Under the pieces are notes generated by a model that saw nothing but the letters and a program-made list of their open reading frames with translations, was not told the origin of the DNA and made no database searches. The position numbers and the translations under genes are program-made. From assembly GCA_903921605.1 (NCBI GenBank), contig CAIXQV010001184.1, forward strand, positions 1-11,721: a stretch of DNA of 11,721 nt, read 5' to 3'. Source of the DNA: an uncultured Planctomycetaceae bacterium (lineage in GTDB: Bacteria > Planctomycetota > Planctomycetia > Planctomycetales > Planctomycetaceae). Shown in pieces: positions 1 through 6,845 of the stretch. Each line of letters starts with the position of its first letter. Positions within the stretch are counted from its first letter, which is position 1.

Positions 1-1032
1 AGTCCTCCGCTGGTTGTTGCTTATGCAATCGCGGGCACCGTGGATATCGACCTGGCGACTCAGCCACTGGGCAAGGGCTCTGACGGCAAGGATGTTTACC
101 TGAAAGACATCTGGCCATCACAGAAAGAAATCGCCGACACGATCGCATCGTCGATGACTCCGGAGATGTTTACCGAACAGTACGGCAAGGCGACTCTGGG
201 GCCGGACGAATGGCAGAAGATTCAGAGCAGCACGGGCGACATTTTCCAGTGGGATGAAAAGAGCACCTACGTTCAGGAGCCACCGTTCTTCGTCGACATG
301 CCAGTTGAACCTTCGCCGATTGAGTCGATTGAAGGCGCTCGCTGCCTGGTCTCCGTGGGCGATTCGACAACCACCGACCACATCAGCCCAGCTGGCTCAA
401 TCAAAGCCAGCAGCCCAGCCGGTAAGTACCTGCAGGCTCAGGGCGTCAAGCCGGAAGACTTCAACCAGTACGGAGCTCGTCGAGGCAACGACCGCGTGAT
501 GACTCGCGGTACCTTCGCCAACGTGCGTCTGAAAAATCTGATCGCTCCTGGCACTGAAGGCAGCGTGGCGATTCACTTCCCAAGCGGCGAACAGACATCG
601 ATCTACGACGCCGCAATGAAGTACAAGGAAGAAGGAACACCGCTGGTCGTTCTGGCCGGCGCCGAATACGGCACCGGCTCCTCCCGCGACTGGGCCGCCA
701 AGGGAACCTATCTCCTCGGAATTCGAGCCGTCATCGCGACCAGCTTCGAGCGTATTCATCGTTCGAATCTGGTCGGCATGGGCGTTCTGCCGCTGCAGTT
801 CCGCGAAGGCGAAAGCCGCGAGTCACTGGATCTCGACGGCACCGAAGTCTTCGACATCCGCCTGAGCGACAAACTGGAGCCTCGCCAGGCCGTCGAAGTC
901 ACGGCGAAGAAACCCAACGGCGACCAGATCCACTTCGTCACTACCTGCCGCATCGACACGCCGGTTGAAGTCGTCTACTACCGCAACGGCGGAATTCTGC
1001 ATACGGTGCTGAGGCAGTTGGCGAAGGGGTGA
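1..1032 (+). CDS. acnA: Aconitate hydratase, C-terminal part (5' end outside window)
   Basis: Aconitase interconverts citrate and isocitrate through cis-aconitate in the cytoplasmic TCA cycle. The frame is open from base 1, which reads [12 protein letters not shown], a hallmark AcnA/IRP segment, so the gene starts to the left; the first ATG-like codon inside the window is not the true start. Visible are 343 residues of a family usually near 900. Motifs in order: [14 protein letters not shown] (about 358-399), [19 protein letters not shown] (about 472-528), the swivel-domain loop [12 protein letters not shown] (about 670-705), whose Ser and Arg (codons 682 and 685) match the catalytic Ser/Arg of aconitases, and [18 protein letters not shown]. 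The Fe-S cysteines lie upstream of the window. The usual GDS(I/V)TTDHIS is [10 protein letters not shown] here, a mild change. Codon use is strongly C/G-ending, as expected for a well-expressed housekeeping gene. No clear terminator follows. The AcnA rather than AcnB type is clear from the motifs. Confidence 0.97.
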   Translation, partial: SPPLVVAYAIAGTVDIDLATQPLGKGSDGKDVYLKDIWPSQKEIADTIASSMTPEMFTEQYGKATLGPDEWQKIQSSTGDIFQWDEKSTYVQEPPFFVDMPVEPSPIESIEGARCLVSVGDSTTTDHISPAGSIKASSPAGKYLQAQGVKPEDFNQYGARRGNDRVMTRGTFANVRLKNLIAPGTEGSVAIHFPSGEQTSIYDAAMKYKEEGTPLVVLAGAEYGTGSSRDWAAKGTYLLGIRAVIATSFERIHRSNLVGMGVLPLQFREGESRESLDLDGTEVFDIRLSDKLEPRQAVEVTAKKPNGDQIHFVTTCRIDTPVEVVYYRNGGILHTVLRQLAKG

Positions 1033-1377
1033 TCGCTCGCTTAAGAACAACTGTTCTCCCATTTGCATGCGCAGCGACTGGGTGGTGCACTCTGAGCAGG
1101 GGGGTGTGACAATTGCGAGCATGCGTTTGCAGGCTCACCGTTGATCGCCATCACATAAAACACCACCTCTTGGCCTCTGGCTTGCGTAGTTTTTAGTCTG
1201 CATGAGACAATACACTCCAAAACGGCTTTGCCCTGCAGCGCAGTTCGTTCTACCCTGCGGATCGAACAGTCTATTTGTTTCGAGGCCGTAACCCTTATGG
1301 CAAATGCTTACTTTCGCGATACTAATATTACAGAACCTCATACTGAGGGCAGCAGACACTCTTACGGTTGAGGGAAC
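1033..1377. other. Non-coding stretch after aconitase
   Basis: 345 bases between the aconitase stop and the TTG start at 1378. No frame on either strand looks like a real protein; the minus-strand frame across 1135-1425 is rich in Cys, Arg and Ser without domain-like character. The left half holds a perfect dyad (1044-1057) and GCATGCG twice (about 1065 and 1120). The right half is more AT-rich, with TACTAATATT near 1320-1329 as a possible -10 region about 50 bases before the next gene, but no matching -35 is clear. No hairpin followed by a T-run was seen. Confidence 0.5.
1044..1057. promoter_or_regulatory. 14-bp palindrome AGAACA-AC-TGTTCT, possible operator
   Basis: A perfect inverted repeat with 6-bp arms and a 2-bp centre, starting 12 bases after the aconitase stop. 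It contains GAAC-N4-GTTC, the core of the LexA (SOS) box of Gram-positive bacteria. Against a LexA role: it is more than 300 bases before the next start codon, the neighbouring genes are not SOS genes, and planctomycete LexA sites may differ. An 8-base core like this is expected about once in six windows of this length by chance. Confidence 0.2.
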
Positions 1378-1758
1378 TTGAAAACACCGCGAAATCCACA
1401 AGATCGGCGGAAGTATGCAAAACATCCCGACTCGTGTGTTGCGGTGTCGGGAGTCCTGGATGGCGAATATGTGTACGTTCAGGATTTAGATGAGCAGATC
1501 TGGGTTTTGCCCGACGGGCCACACAGACATCCGAAAGTCCTTGGACAAGCTTTGCCTGCCCTGTATGCTGGAACCCTGAGAGTTGTAGACAACGCGATTG
1601 TGGAACTTACCAATCTGTCAGGGACATTTCGATGTGATGATGACGAGGGGTTGATTGATGTGGCCGAATGGCTCATGCAGCACGGCTGGCGAATTGCCGA
1701 CAATGCAATCAGGTTCTTTCCATTTGATGGCGGTCGTCCATATGTCATTTTGATTTAG
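1378..1758 (+). CDS. Uncharacterised 126-aa protein, first gene of the cREC cassette
   Basis: I cannot assign a function. The start is TTG at 1378: an in-frame stop (TGA, 1369-1371) lies just upstream and GAGG at 1370-1373 sits 4 bases before it, a short but usable spacing; the next in-frame option is GTG at 1444, which would remove 22 basic residues. The protein has a basic N-terminus (about residues 2-16), a region that looks beta-rich (about 20-86) including WVLPDG and the stretch AGTLRVVDNAIVELTNLSGTF (64-84), then a helix WLMQHGW (98-104) and a final strand-like YVILI. The pattern 'G..i..dn.iv.ltn.SGtf......L..v...L...GW' resembles a small domain I recall with an SGHY or SGTF loop in proteins of varied context, but I cannot name the family with certainty. 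There is no signal peptide or membrane segment. The next gene follows after 20 bp on the same strand, so the two are probably co-transcribed and may work together. Confidence 0.75.
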   Translation: MKTPRNPQDRRKYAKHPDSCVAVSGVLDGEYVYVQDLDEQIWVLPDGPHRHPKVLGQALPALYAGTLRVVDNAIVELTNLSGTFRCDDDEGLIDVAEWLMQHGWRIADNAIRFFPFDGGRPYVILI

Positions 1759-1778
1759 TTCCGGCGTTTGGAGTTCTC

Positions 1779-2261
1779 ATGCGAATCCTGATCCTTGAAG
1801 ACAATGCGGAACGTCGAACGGCAATGCTGGAACACATCGCTGATTCACTGCCGATGTTTGGTGTGTCATTCTTTGAAACATCAGACTCCATCATCAGTGC
1901 CCTGAAGACTGTTGATGCTCAGGAAATTGCATTGATCTCGCTGGACAATGATCTGGATCCGATTGCCGTCAATGGCCAGCTTGTTGATGCTGGCGACGGA
2001 GTGGCTGTTGCTCGGTTTCTTGTCGATCGCCCCAATCATGGATCCGGAGATACACCACACACGGCACCTGTGATTATCCACACAACCAATGAACATGCCG
2101 CCTACGAGATGCACGAGTTATTCAAGGCTGCGAATCGGCAATTCCACCGAGTTGTCCCGTACGACGCAGAGGTCTGGATCGGTGAGGTTTGGATCAAGAA
2201 AGTTCGATCCTTAATCATCGGAAGTGTGACGGATCGAAAAAAAATGGCCATCACAAGGTGA
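1779..2261 (+). CDS. Cyclic-phosphate-processing receiver-like (cREC) domain protein
   Basis: A stand-alone 160-aa receiver-fold protein. It opens with MRILILEDNAERR, giving the receiver acidic pair (E7, D8) at the end of strand 1. The expected Asp loop is LISLDNDLD (52-60) and the strand-4 motif is VIIHTTNEHAAYEM (98-111). The LDxDL and H(S/T)xN...M signatures match the cREC group, in which receiver-like domains are proposed, from comparative genomics, to act on cyclic phosphates or nucleotides rather than only accept a phosphate from a kinase. The middle residue of the usual DHDL is Asn here (N57). The tail (145-160) is basic and may be disordered. The ATG at 1779 has GGAG at 1770-1773. No histidine kinase or output domain is nearby, which argues against an ordinary two-component regulator, although a plain CheY-like reading remains possible. 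The upstream 126-aa protein is its likely partner. Confidence 0.8.
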   Translation: MRILILEDNAERRTAMLEHIADSLPMFGVSFFETSDSIISALKTVDAQEIALISLDNDLDPIAVNGQLVDAGDGVAVARFLVDRPNHGSGDTPHTAPVIIHTTNEHAAYEMHELFKAANRQFHRVVPYDAEVWIGEVWIKKVRSLIIGSVTDRKKMAITR

Positions 2262-2290
2262 TTTGGTACTAAAACCAATCCGCCTGATTT

Positions 2291-2304
2291 GCAGAGAACT
2301 CTGC
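2291..2304. repeat. Short perfect hairpin GCAGAG-AA-CTCTGC after the cREC gene
   Basis: Inverted repeat with 6-bp arms 30 bases after the stop of the cREC gene. A weaker stem TTGGT/ACCAA with a 6-base loop lies just before it, from about 2263. Together they could end the cassette transcript or protect its 3' end. No T-run follows, so a classical rho-independent terminator is not supported. Confidence 0.3.
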
Positions 2305-2467
2305 GAACCGCATGAATCGTGACTGGTCTGTTCGACTCGATAGATGCATCGTCGAACCGATCTGTCCGTATCCCCGTGGTCCGGTTCCAACGTATCGATC
2401 TCGTCTCACAAAGGGCAATTGATTATCTTCCCACAGTCCCGTCAGGTCTCGTTGGAAGATGATCGCA

Positions 2468-4081
2468 ATGAATACGCCCGAAAACGTCTCGAATTCGAAT
2501 CCATCAACCGCTACACGCATTGGCTGGAGAAGCGGTCTGGCGACCTTGATCTTCGGGCTCGTTGTGACGGTGACGGTGAATCGACTGACGCCGGATAACA
2601 CGTACCGCATGATTCGCAATTTCTACTGCGTGGGCGGAACGTACTTCGCCATTCTTGCGTGGTGGATTCTGTTCTCGGGGTTCACGCTCAGAACACGACT
2701 GCTCACACTTGTCGTCCTGGGCATCGTCGGCTTTGGCGGGCTGTATCTGAGCATTCGCAAGATCGACTTTGATGGCGATATGCGACCGAGAGTTCAGTTT
2801 ACCTGGGATCCGCCGTCATCCAGTGAGCAGGCTCAGAAATGGTTGTCGGAAAACGCGCCGACAAAATCGCAGGATGCACCAGCAACAGAAGCCTCAACGA
2901 CACTGGAGATCACAGACGCGGACTGGCCACGCTATTGCGGCGCCACTGGTGATCGTATTATCGCAGAGCCTCACTGTTCGTTTGACTGGGAGACGAATCC
3001 TCCGAAAGAACTGTGGCGTCATCCGGTTGGTGATGCGTGGTCCTCATTTGCAGTTGTAGGATCACGCCTTTTCACTCAGGAACAACGAGGTCTGATGGAA
3101 TGCGTTGTGTGCTATGAAGCTGAGACAGGAAAAGAACTGTGGCGACGAGAAGACGCGGCTCGCTATGAGACAGCTCAGGGAGCAACCGGGCCTCGCGCAA
3201 CTCCGACTGTCACCGCCGATGCTGTCTTCGCGCTGGGAGCGAAGGGAATACTGAATGCCCTGAACCCGATCACCGGGGCTCCGCTTTGGCAAAGAAACAT
3301 TTGCACCGATGCTGGTGCTGAAATGATCGAATGGGGAATGAGCGGTTCTCCTCTTATCTACGGCGAGACATTAATTGTTGATGCCGGTGGTGCGAACGGC
3401 AAAGCGGTGATCGCTTATGATCGAAAGACCGGTGACATTGTCTGGGCAACTGGTAAACATCAAGCGGGCTACTGCTCACCTCGAATCGAAACCATTGATG
3501 GCGTGCCACAGTTGCTGATCTTTCATGGAGATGGGCTGGCCGGTCACGATCCATCCACAGGAAAAATGCTGTGGGAATATCCGTGGACGAACCAGTACAA
3601 GATCAATGTGGGGCAGCCCATACGTTTCGAGAATCAACTGTTTCTCAGCAGTGGCTATGACTCAGGCTGCGTAATGATTGACCCCACTCAGCTGACCAAC
3701 AATCGCCCAAAAGAAGTCTGGCCGCCAAACAAGAGCATGAAGCTGAAGTTCAACGAAGCCGTGTCGCTGGGCGATTACGTCTACGGGCTCGACGATGGAA
3801 TTCTGGCCTGCCTCAATGTGCGAACTGGCGAACGAATGTGGAAGGGCGGTCGATATCGATACGGTCAAATCCTGCTGTGGGGTGACAAGCTGCTGGTGCA
3901 ATCTGAGCCGGGCTTCGTCGCGATCGTGGAAGCGACGCCGCAGAAGTTCATCGAGGTGACTCGTCTGGAGGCCCTTAACGAGCGAACATGGAACGTTCCG
4001 GTCGTCAACCGCGGTCGTTTGTATGTTCGAAATGCCGCGGAAGCAGCGTGTTATCTGCTCCCTGCAGCCTTACAACCCTGA
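2468..4081 (+). CDS. Membrane-anchored PQQ-like beta-propeller protein
   Basis: A 537-aa protein with three likely transmembrane segments near residues 22-39, 54-72 and 77-94, a linker rich in Ser, Thr, Ala and Gln (about 115-148), then a propeller domain to the end. The propeller shows the W-containing blade motif repeatedly: GKELWR, GAPLWQ, GDIVWA, GKMLWE and GERMWK, plus an opening DWPRYCGATGDR and the segment WSSFAVVGSRLFTQEQRG, a form I recall from planctomycete homologues. The start at 2468 is preferred over the in-frame ATG at 2459 because GGAAG (2454-2458) is 9 bases before it but touches the earlier one. Propellers of this type are often scaffolds or surface-binding domains; I see no support for a functional PQQ alcohol dehydrogenase, since the N-terminus is a membrane anchor rather than a cleaved signal and no haem motif is present. 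By the usual topology the propeller would face the periplasm. Function is unknown. Confidence 0.88.
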   Translation: MNTPENVSNSNPSTATRIGWRSGLATLIFGLVVTVTVNRLTPDNTYRMIRNFYCVGGTYFAILAWWILFSGFTLRTRLLTLVVLGIVGFGGLYLSIRKIDFDGDMRPRVQFTWDPPSSSEQAQKWLSENAPTKSQDAPATEASTTLEITDADWPRYCGATGDRIIAEPHCSFDWETNPPKELWRHPVGDAWSSFAVVGSRLFTQEQRGLMECVVCYEAETGKELWRREDAARYETAQGATGPRATPTVTADAVFALGAKGILNALNPITGAPLWQRNICTDAGAEMIEWGMSGSPLIYGETLIVDAGGANGKAVIAYDRKTGDIVWATGKHQAGYCSPRIETIDGVPQLLIFHGDGLAGHDPSTGKMLWEYPWTNQYKINVGQPIRFENQLFLSSGYDSGCVMIDPTQLTNNRPKEVWPPNKSMKLKFNEAVSLGDYVYGLDDGILACLNVRTGERMWKGGRYRYGQILLWGDKLLVQSEPGFVAIVEATPQKFIEVTRLEALNERTWNVPVVNRGRLYVRNAAEAACYLLPAALQP

Positions 4082-4237
4082 TCATTCAGCGGCCCGCATA
4101 ATCGAATTCACCCGACGAGACAGCAGAACCGTGCAACTCCGAAGAACGAAACCGGGGCCACTCCCGAATCAGCATCCCTCGCAGGAAAATTATTTGCGAG
4201 TCGACCAATTGCAACCAATGGTTCACGGTTGACTGAA

Positions 4238-4537
4238 ATGTGCAGCCGAATATCTCGTCTGACTTTCGGTCGTGATTTCCGTGCGAGACGTGAGATGGCC
4301 GAGCAGACGCTTCTGGAAGCACCAACCCCTGTTTTTGTTGAACGCCGTCAGCGAGATACCGCCGCTCCAACTGCAGTTGCCGAGCGTCGCCAGTTTCGCG
4401 ATGGTGACCGATCAGCTCGTCCGGAAGTTGCAGAGCTGGCCAACGCAATCGATGATTACAAAATCGCATACCGTCGCCGATTCATCACTTTTGAAGAGCT
4501 GTTCGACGTGATGACATCTCTTGGATATCATCGGTAA
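4238..4537 (+). CDS. Small basic protein with conserved RRRFIT...SLGYH tail
   Basis: A 99-aa protein from the ATG at 4238. Its C-terminal 45 residues, PEVAELANAIDDYKIAYRRRFIT followed by FEELFDVMTSLGYHR, form a compact pattern of one predicted helix, a basic patch and a second helix. I recall very similar short proteins ending in YK...HRRRFIT(Y/F)EE(M/L)...SLGY in many planctomycetes, where they are annotated as hypothetical. The basic patch suggests nucleic-acid or membrane-phosphate binding, but that is inference. The pattern ERRQ occurs twice (about residues 35-50). The start is uncertain: neither ATG 4238 nor the in-frame ATG 4295 (which would give an 80-aa protein beginning MAEQTLLEAP) has a convincing Shine-Dalgarno sequence, and a TTG at 4229 is also in frame. 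The N-terminal part before the first ERRQ shows no recognised motif. The gene stands alone, 156 bp after the propeller gene. Confidence 0.8.
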   Translation: MCSRISRLTFGRDFRARREMAEQTLLEAPTPVFVERRQRDTAAPTAVAERRQFRDGDRSARPEVAELANAIDDYKIAYRRRFITFEELFDVMTSLGYHR

Positions 4538-4925
4538 TCGTATCGTCCAGAGGCTGAACTCAAGAATCGCGGCACCGCCAATCAGGGCATCGCCGCGTAC
4601 AATGTTCATGCGTTTGAGTATCCGGGCTGTCTTTCAGCCACGTTAATCTCCCGCTATGCGTAGCTCTCCTGCAAACGCCGAATATCGGGTCCGAGCAGTT
4701 GCATGACAATGCTCTTACGGAATGCCGCCTGCGCATCGGACATGCGGCAAGGTACGTCCGGTCAGACCATCAACGATTTCAAACAGATCGCTTCGCCTGC
4801 TGCGATCCAAAAAATGCATCCTGCGGACCTTCTATAAAGCTGGCAGGTTGAGCCCCGTTCTGAACTAATCGCGAAATCGCGTCGGACAAGTATGTCCAAC
4901 CAACATGATCTGGCTTGGCAACGCA
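4538..4925. other. Non-coding stretch between convergent genes
   Basis: 388 bases between the small basic protein (+) and the phosphatase (-), whose 3' ends face each other. Only very short frames occur, such as a 29-codon minus-strand frame near 4655-4743 (MSDAQAAFRKSIVMQLLG...) and a 31-codon plus-strand frame from about 4743. Neither has a ribosome-binding site or recognisable homology. The stretch may hold decayed coding sequence but I cannot show it. Two perfect dyads lie at its right end. Confidence 0.5.
4870..4897. repeat. Two adjacent small dyads downstream of the phosphatase gene
   Basis: CGCGA-AA-TCGCG (4870-4881) and GGACA-AGTA-TGTCC (4884-4897) are perfect inverted repeats two bases apart. 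They lie 28-56 bases beyond the stop of the minus-strand phosphatase gene, where a transcript-ending or stabilising structure would be expected between convergent genes. Neither is followed by a T-run in either direction. Confidence 0.3.
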
Positions 4926-6611
4926 CTACTTGCCTACAGAAAAACGTCCGAATGTCATGATCGTGATATCATCGTTCTGATCTCGCCCATTCGCATGTCG
5001 GCGAACATCTGACAGCAGTGCGCGGCCGAGTTCTTCAGGATCCGGGGAACCAGTCCCCACAAACTCACGCACGCGTTCTTTCGTGTAAAGCTCCCCGTTG
5101 GGATCCATGGCTTCATCGACACCGTCGGTGATCAGGATAAACATTTCACCTTCACCGATTTCTCGCTCGATGACTTCATACGGATAATCGTCCATGATGC
5201 CGATCGGAATGCCGATTGTGGAATCATCGATCTCATCCACTTCGCCATTTGCGCGACGGATGAGTGGAGACATGTGTCCGGCATTCGCGATCGTAATCCG
5301 GTTTGTATCGAGATCGATCACACCAAGGATGTAAGTCACGAAGCGACCTTCCACCATGTTATGACACATGTGGGAATTAATTCTATGAATGGCAAGGGCA
5401 ACGTCATCCGTGAAGCTCATGGTGTTCTGTACAACGCTGGCGATACGCGACATGATCAAAGCGCCAGGAACGCCTTTTCCCGCCACATCTCCGAACGAGA
5501 TACAAACCTTTCGTTCGCCGATCATGAAGCAGTCGAAGTAGTCTCCGCCAACCGCCTGAGCCGCATCGTACGACGCGTAAAACCGATATCCGGGCACTTC
5601 CGGCAGCTTTTCCGGCAACAGCGCTCTCTGAACGCCGCTGGCGATTTTCATCTCCTTATCCTGCTTCTGCTTGTCGATATACGACTGCATCAGCCGTGCG
5701 TTTTCATAGGAGTGAGCGGCCTGACTAGCGACAGCCAGCAGCAGTTCCAGATCTTCATCCGTGAATCGCTTCATCGGATTTTGAGTATCCAGGTTAATGA
5801 TGCCAAAAGGCTCACCCTCAATGCTTAACAGTGGCACGCACATCATTGAGTGAATCGTCAGGCTTGAGATCGATTCACTGGCACTGAACCGCGAATCATT
5901 GGCCGCGTCAGCCGAAAGAATCCCAGCCTTATCGTTCAATACTCGGTCCAGAATCGTCCGGCTGAGTCGCACGGATTCATCATCGCTTTCCTGTCTCCGC
6001 TTCTGAGCCGCCGGAATAAATCTCCGCTGAGGAGCATTTTGCGGAGTCCTGGCGCCCCGTTCTTCTTTCATCAGGATCGTACCGCGATCGGCCTGCGGGA
6101 AGATCTCAAACAGAGTATCCAGAATCTTGTTCGCGATCCCACCAATCTCAATCAACCCAGCAAGACTCTGATTGATTTTCAGAATGCCGCGAAGCTTGTC
6201 CTCAGGACGAACTTCAAACACACCAAAACCTCGAGCCGATGCGGAGCCCATAATGGTCGACGTCGCGCCATCGCTGAGATCCAATCCCGCAATCATTCCG
6301 CTCGACGAGGAATCTTCTTCTTCGTCTTCAAAGCGAAACTTAATTGGGCCGAGCTTAATGCGATCGTTGTGATGCAAGGGATGTGGCTGATGTTTCTCCA
6401 ACGCCTTGCCGTTCACTGAGGAACCGTTGCCGCTGGCCAGATCCTCAAGCATGATCTTGCCATCAACCTCGACAAGCTGAGCATGAAACCTGGACACCAT
6501 GTTGGAGTCCACCTGAACATTGCAGTCAGGATGTCTTCCCATCCGCGCAGGAAAGCTCTTCAGTTCGTAGGGAAACGACTGACCGTCTTTCAACAGGACT
6601 ATACGTGCCAT
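4926..6611 (-). CDS. FHA-GAF-PP2C (RsbU/SpoIIE-type) serine/threonine phosphatase
   Basis: A 561-aa cytoplasmic signalling protein with three domains. The FHA domain (about 1-95) binds phosphothreonine and shows GRH (25-27), SRFH (40-43) and NGSSVNG (62-68). After an acidic and Ser-rich linker (about 95-110), a GAF sensor domain spans about 145-305, with CVPLL and GIINLDTQNP typical of the fold. A short coiled linker with the QRALLPEKLP signature leads into the PP2C-type phosphatase (about 325-557), with metal-binding motifs GGDYFD (355-360), GDVAGKG (374-380), TDGVDEA (495-501) and DDITI (547-551). All expected acidic residues are present, so it should be active. Family members commonly dephosphorylate anti-sigma-factor antagonists, but no such partner is in view. 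The ATG at 6611 starts directly at the FHA fold (MARIVLLKDG). The frame can be extended to a TTG at 6689, but those 26 residues are low in character and lie outside the domain; MGRF at 6623 is a second option. The pairing of FHA with PP2C suggests a link to Ser/Thr kinases, which are abundant in planctomycetes. Confidence 0.93.
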   Translation of the reverse strand: MARIVLLKDGQSFPYELKSFPARMGRHPDCNVQVDSNMVSRFHAQLVEVDGKIMLEDLASGNGSSVNGKALEKHQPHPLHHNDRIKLGPIKFRFEDEEEDSSSSGMIAGLDLSDGATSTIMGSASARGFGVFEVRPEDKLRGILKINQSLAGLIEIGGIANKILDTLFEIFPQADRGTILMKEERGARTPQNAPQRRFIPAAQKRRQESDDESVRLSRTILDRVLNDKAGILSADAANDSRFSASESISSLTIHSMMCVPLLSIEGEPFGIINLDTQNPMKRFTDEDLELLLAVASQAAHSYENARLMQSYIDKQKQDKEMKIASGVQRALLPEKLPEVPGYRFYASYDAAQAVGGDYFDCFMIGERKVCISFGDVAGKGVPGALIMSRIASVVQNTMSFTDDVALAIHRINSHMCHNMVEGRFVTYILGVIDLDTNRITIANAGHMSPLIRRANGEVDEIDDSTIGIPIGIMDDYPYEVIEREIGEGEMFILITDGVDEAMDPNGELYTKERVREFVGTGSPDPEELGRALLSDVRRHANGRDQNDDITIMTFGRFSVGK

Positions 6612-6845
6612 GAATCTGCCCATTTCAGGTGAGTGCAAACTGGTTGGTATACAGGGAGGGTTTTCACCAGGAGCACTCGTAATCGCCAATCATCCAACAG
6701 AACCCGCAGGAGTTCCAGTGAACGATCATGCTGTTTGAAGTCTCCCAACTTTGGCTTGAAATACAGCCGACTGCCAGTACGAAAACCGACAATTTCAGTT
6801 CCAGAGCAGGGTTTCTGACAATCTCACCATCTACCCCCGCCGGAC

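Noticed and set aside
397..759. Minus-strand 120-codon open frame inside aconitase
   Set aside because: It lies wholly within a clear aconitase frame with strong codon bias, and its translation shows no domain-like pattern; it is an antisense shadow.
1127..1137. 11-base match GCGTTTGCAGG shared in inverted form with about 4669-4680
   Set aside because: Many 11-base matches between strands are expected by chance in a window of this size, and flanking sequence does not match.
1135..1425. Minus-strand 96-codon frame over the intergenic stretch and the start of the 126-aa gene
   Set aside because: The translation is rich in Cys, Arg and Ser with no pattern of a folded protein, and it overlaps a better-supported gene.
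2344..2598. Plus-strand 84-codon frame before and over the start of the propeller gene
   Set aside because: It overlaps the N-terminal region of the propeller protein in another frame, has no ribosome-binding site, and its translation shows no recognisable features.
4086..4469. Minus-strand 127-codon frame opposite the small basic protein
   Set aside because: The plus-strand protein carries the recognisable conserved tail; the minus-strand translation does not resemble any family.
4655..4743. 29-codon minus-strand frame beginning MSDAQAAFRK
   Set aside because: Too short to judge, no ribosome-binding site, and no homology recognised; it remains only a possible remnant.
5274..5828. Plus-strand 184-codon frame inside the phosphatase gene
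   Set aside because: It is the antisense of the PP2C and GAF coding sequence, whose motifs are unmistakable on the minus strand.
6612..6689. N-terminal extension of the phosphatase to the TTG start
   Set aside because: The added 26 residues precede the FHA fold and include a run of Pro, Ser and Thr without conservation that I can see; the ATG at 6611 starts exactly at the domain.
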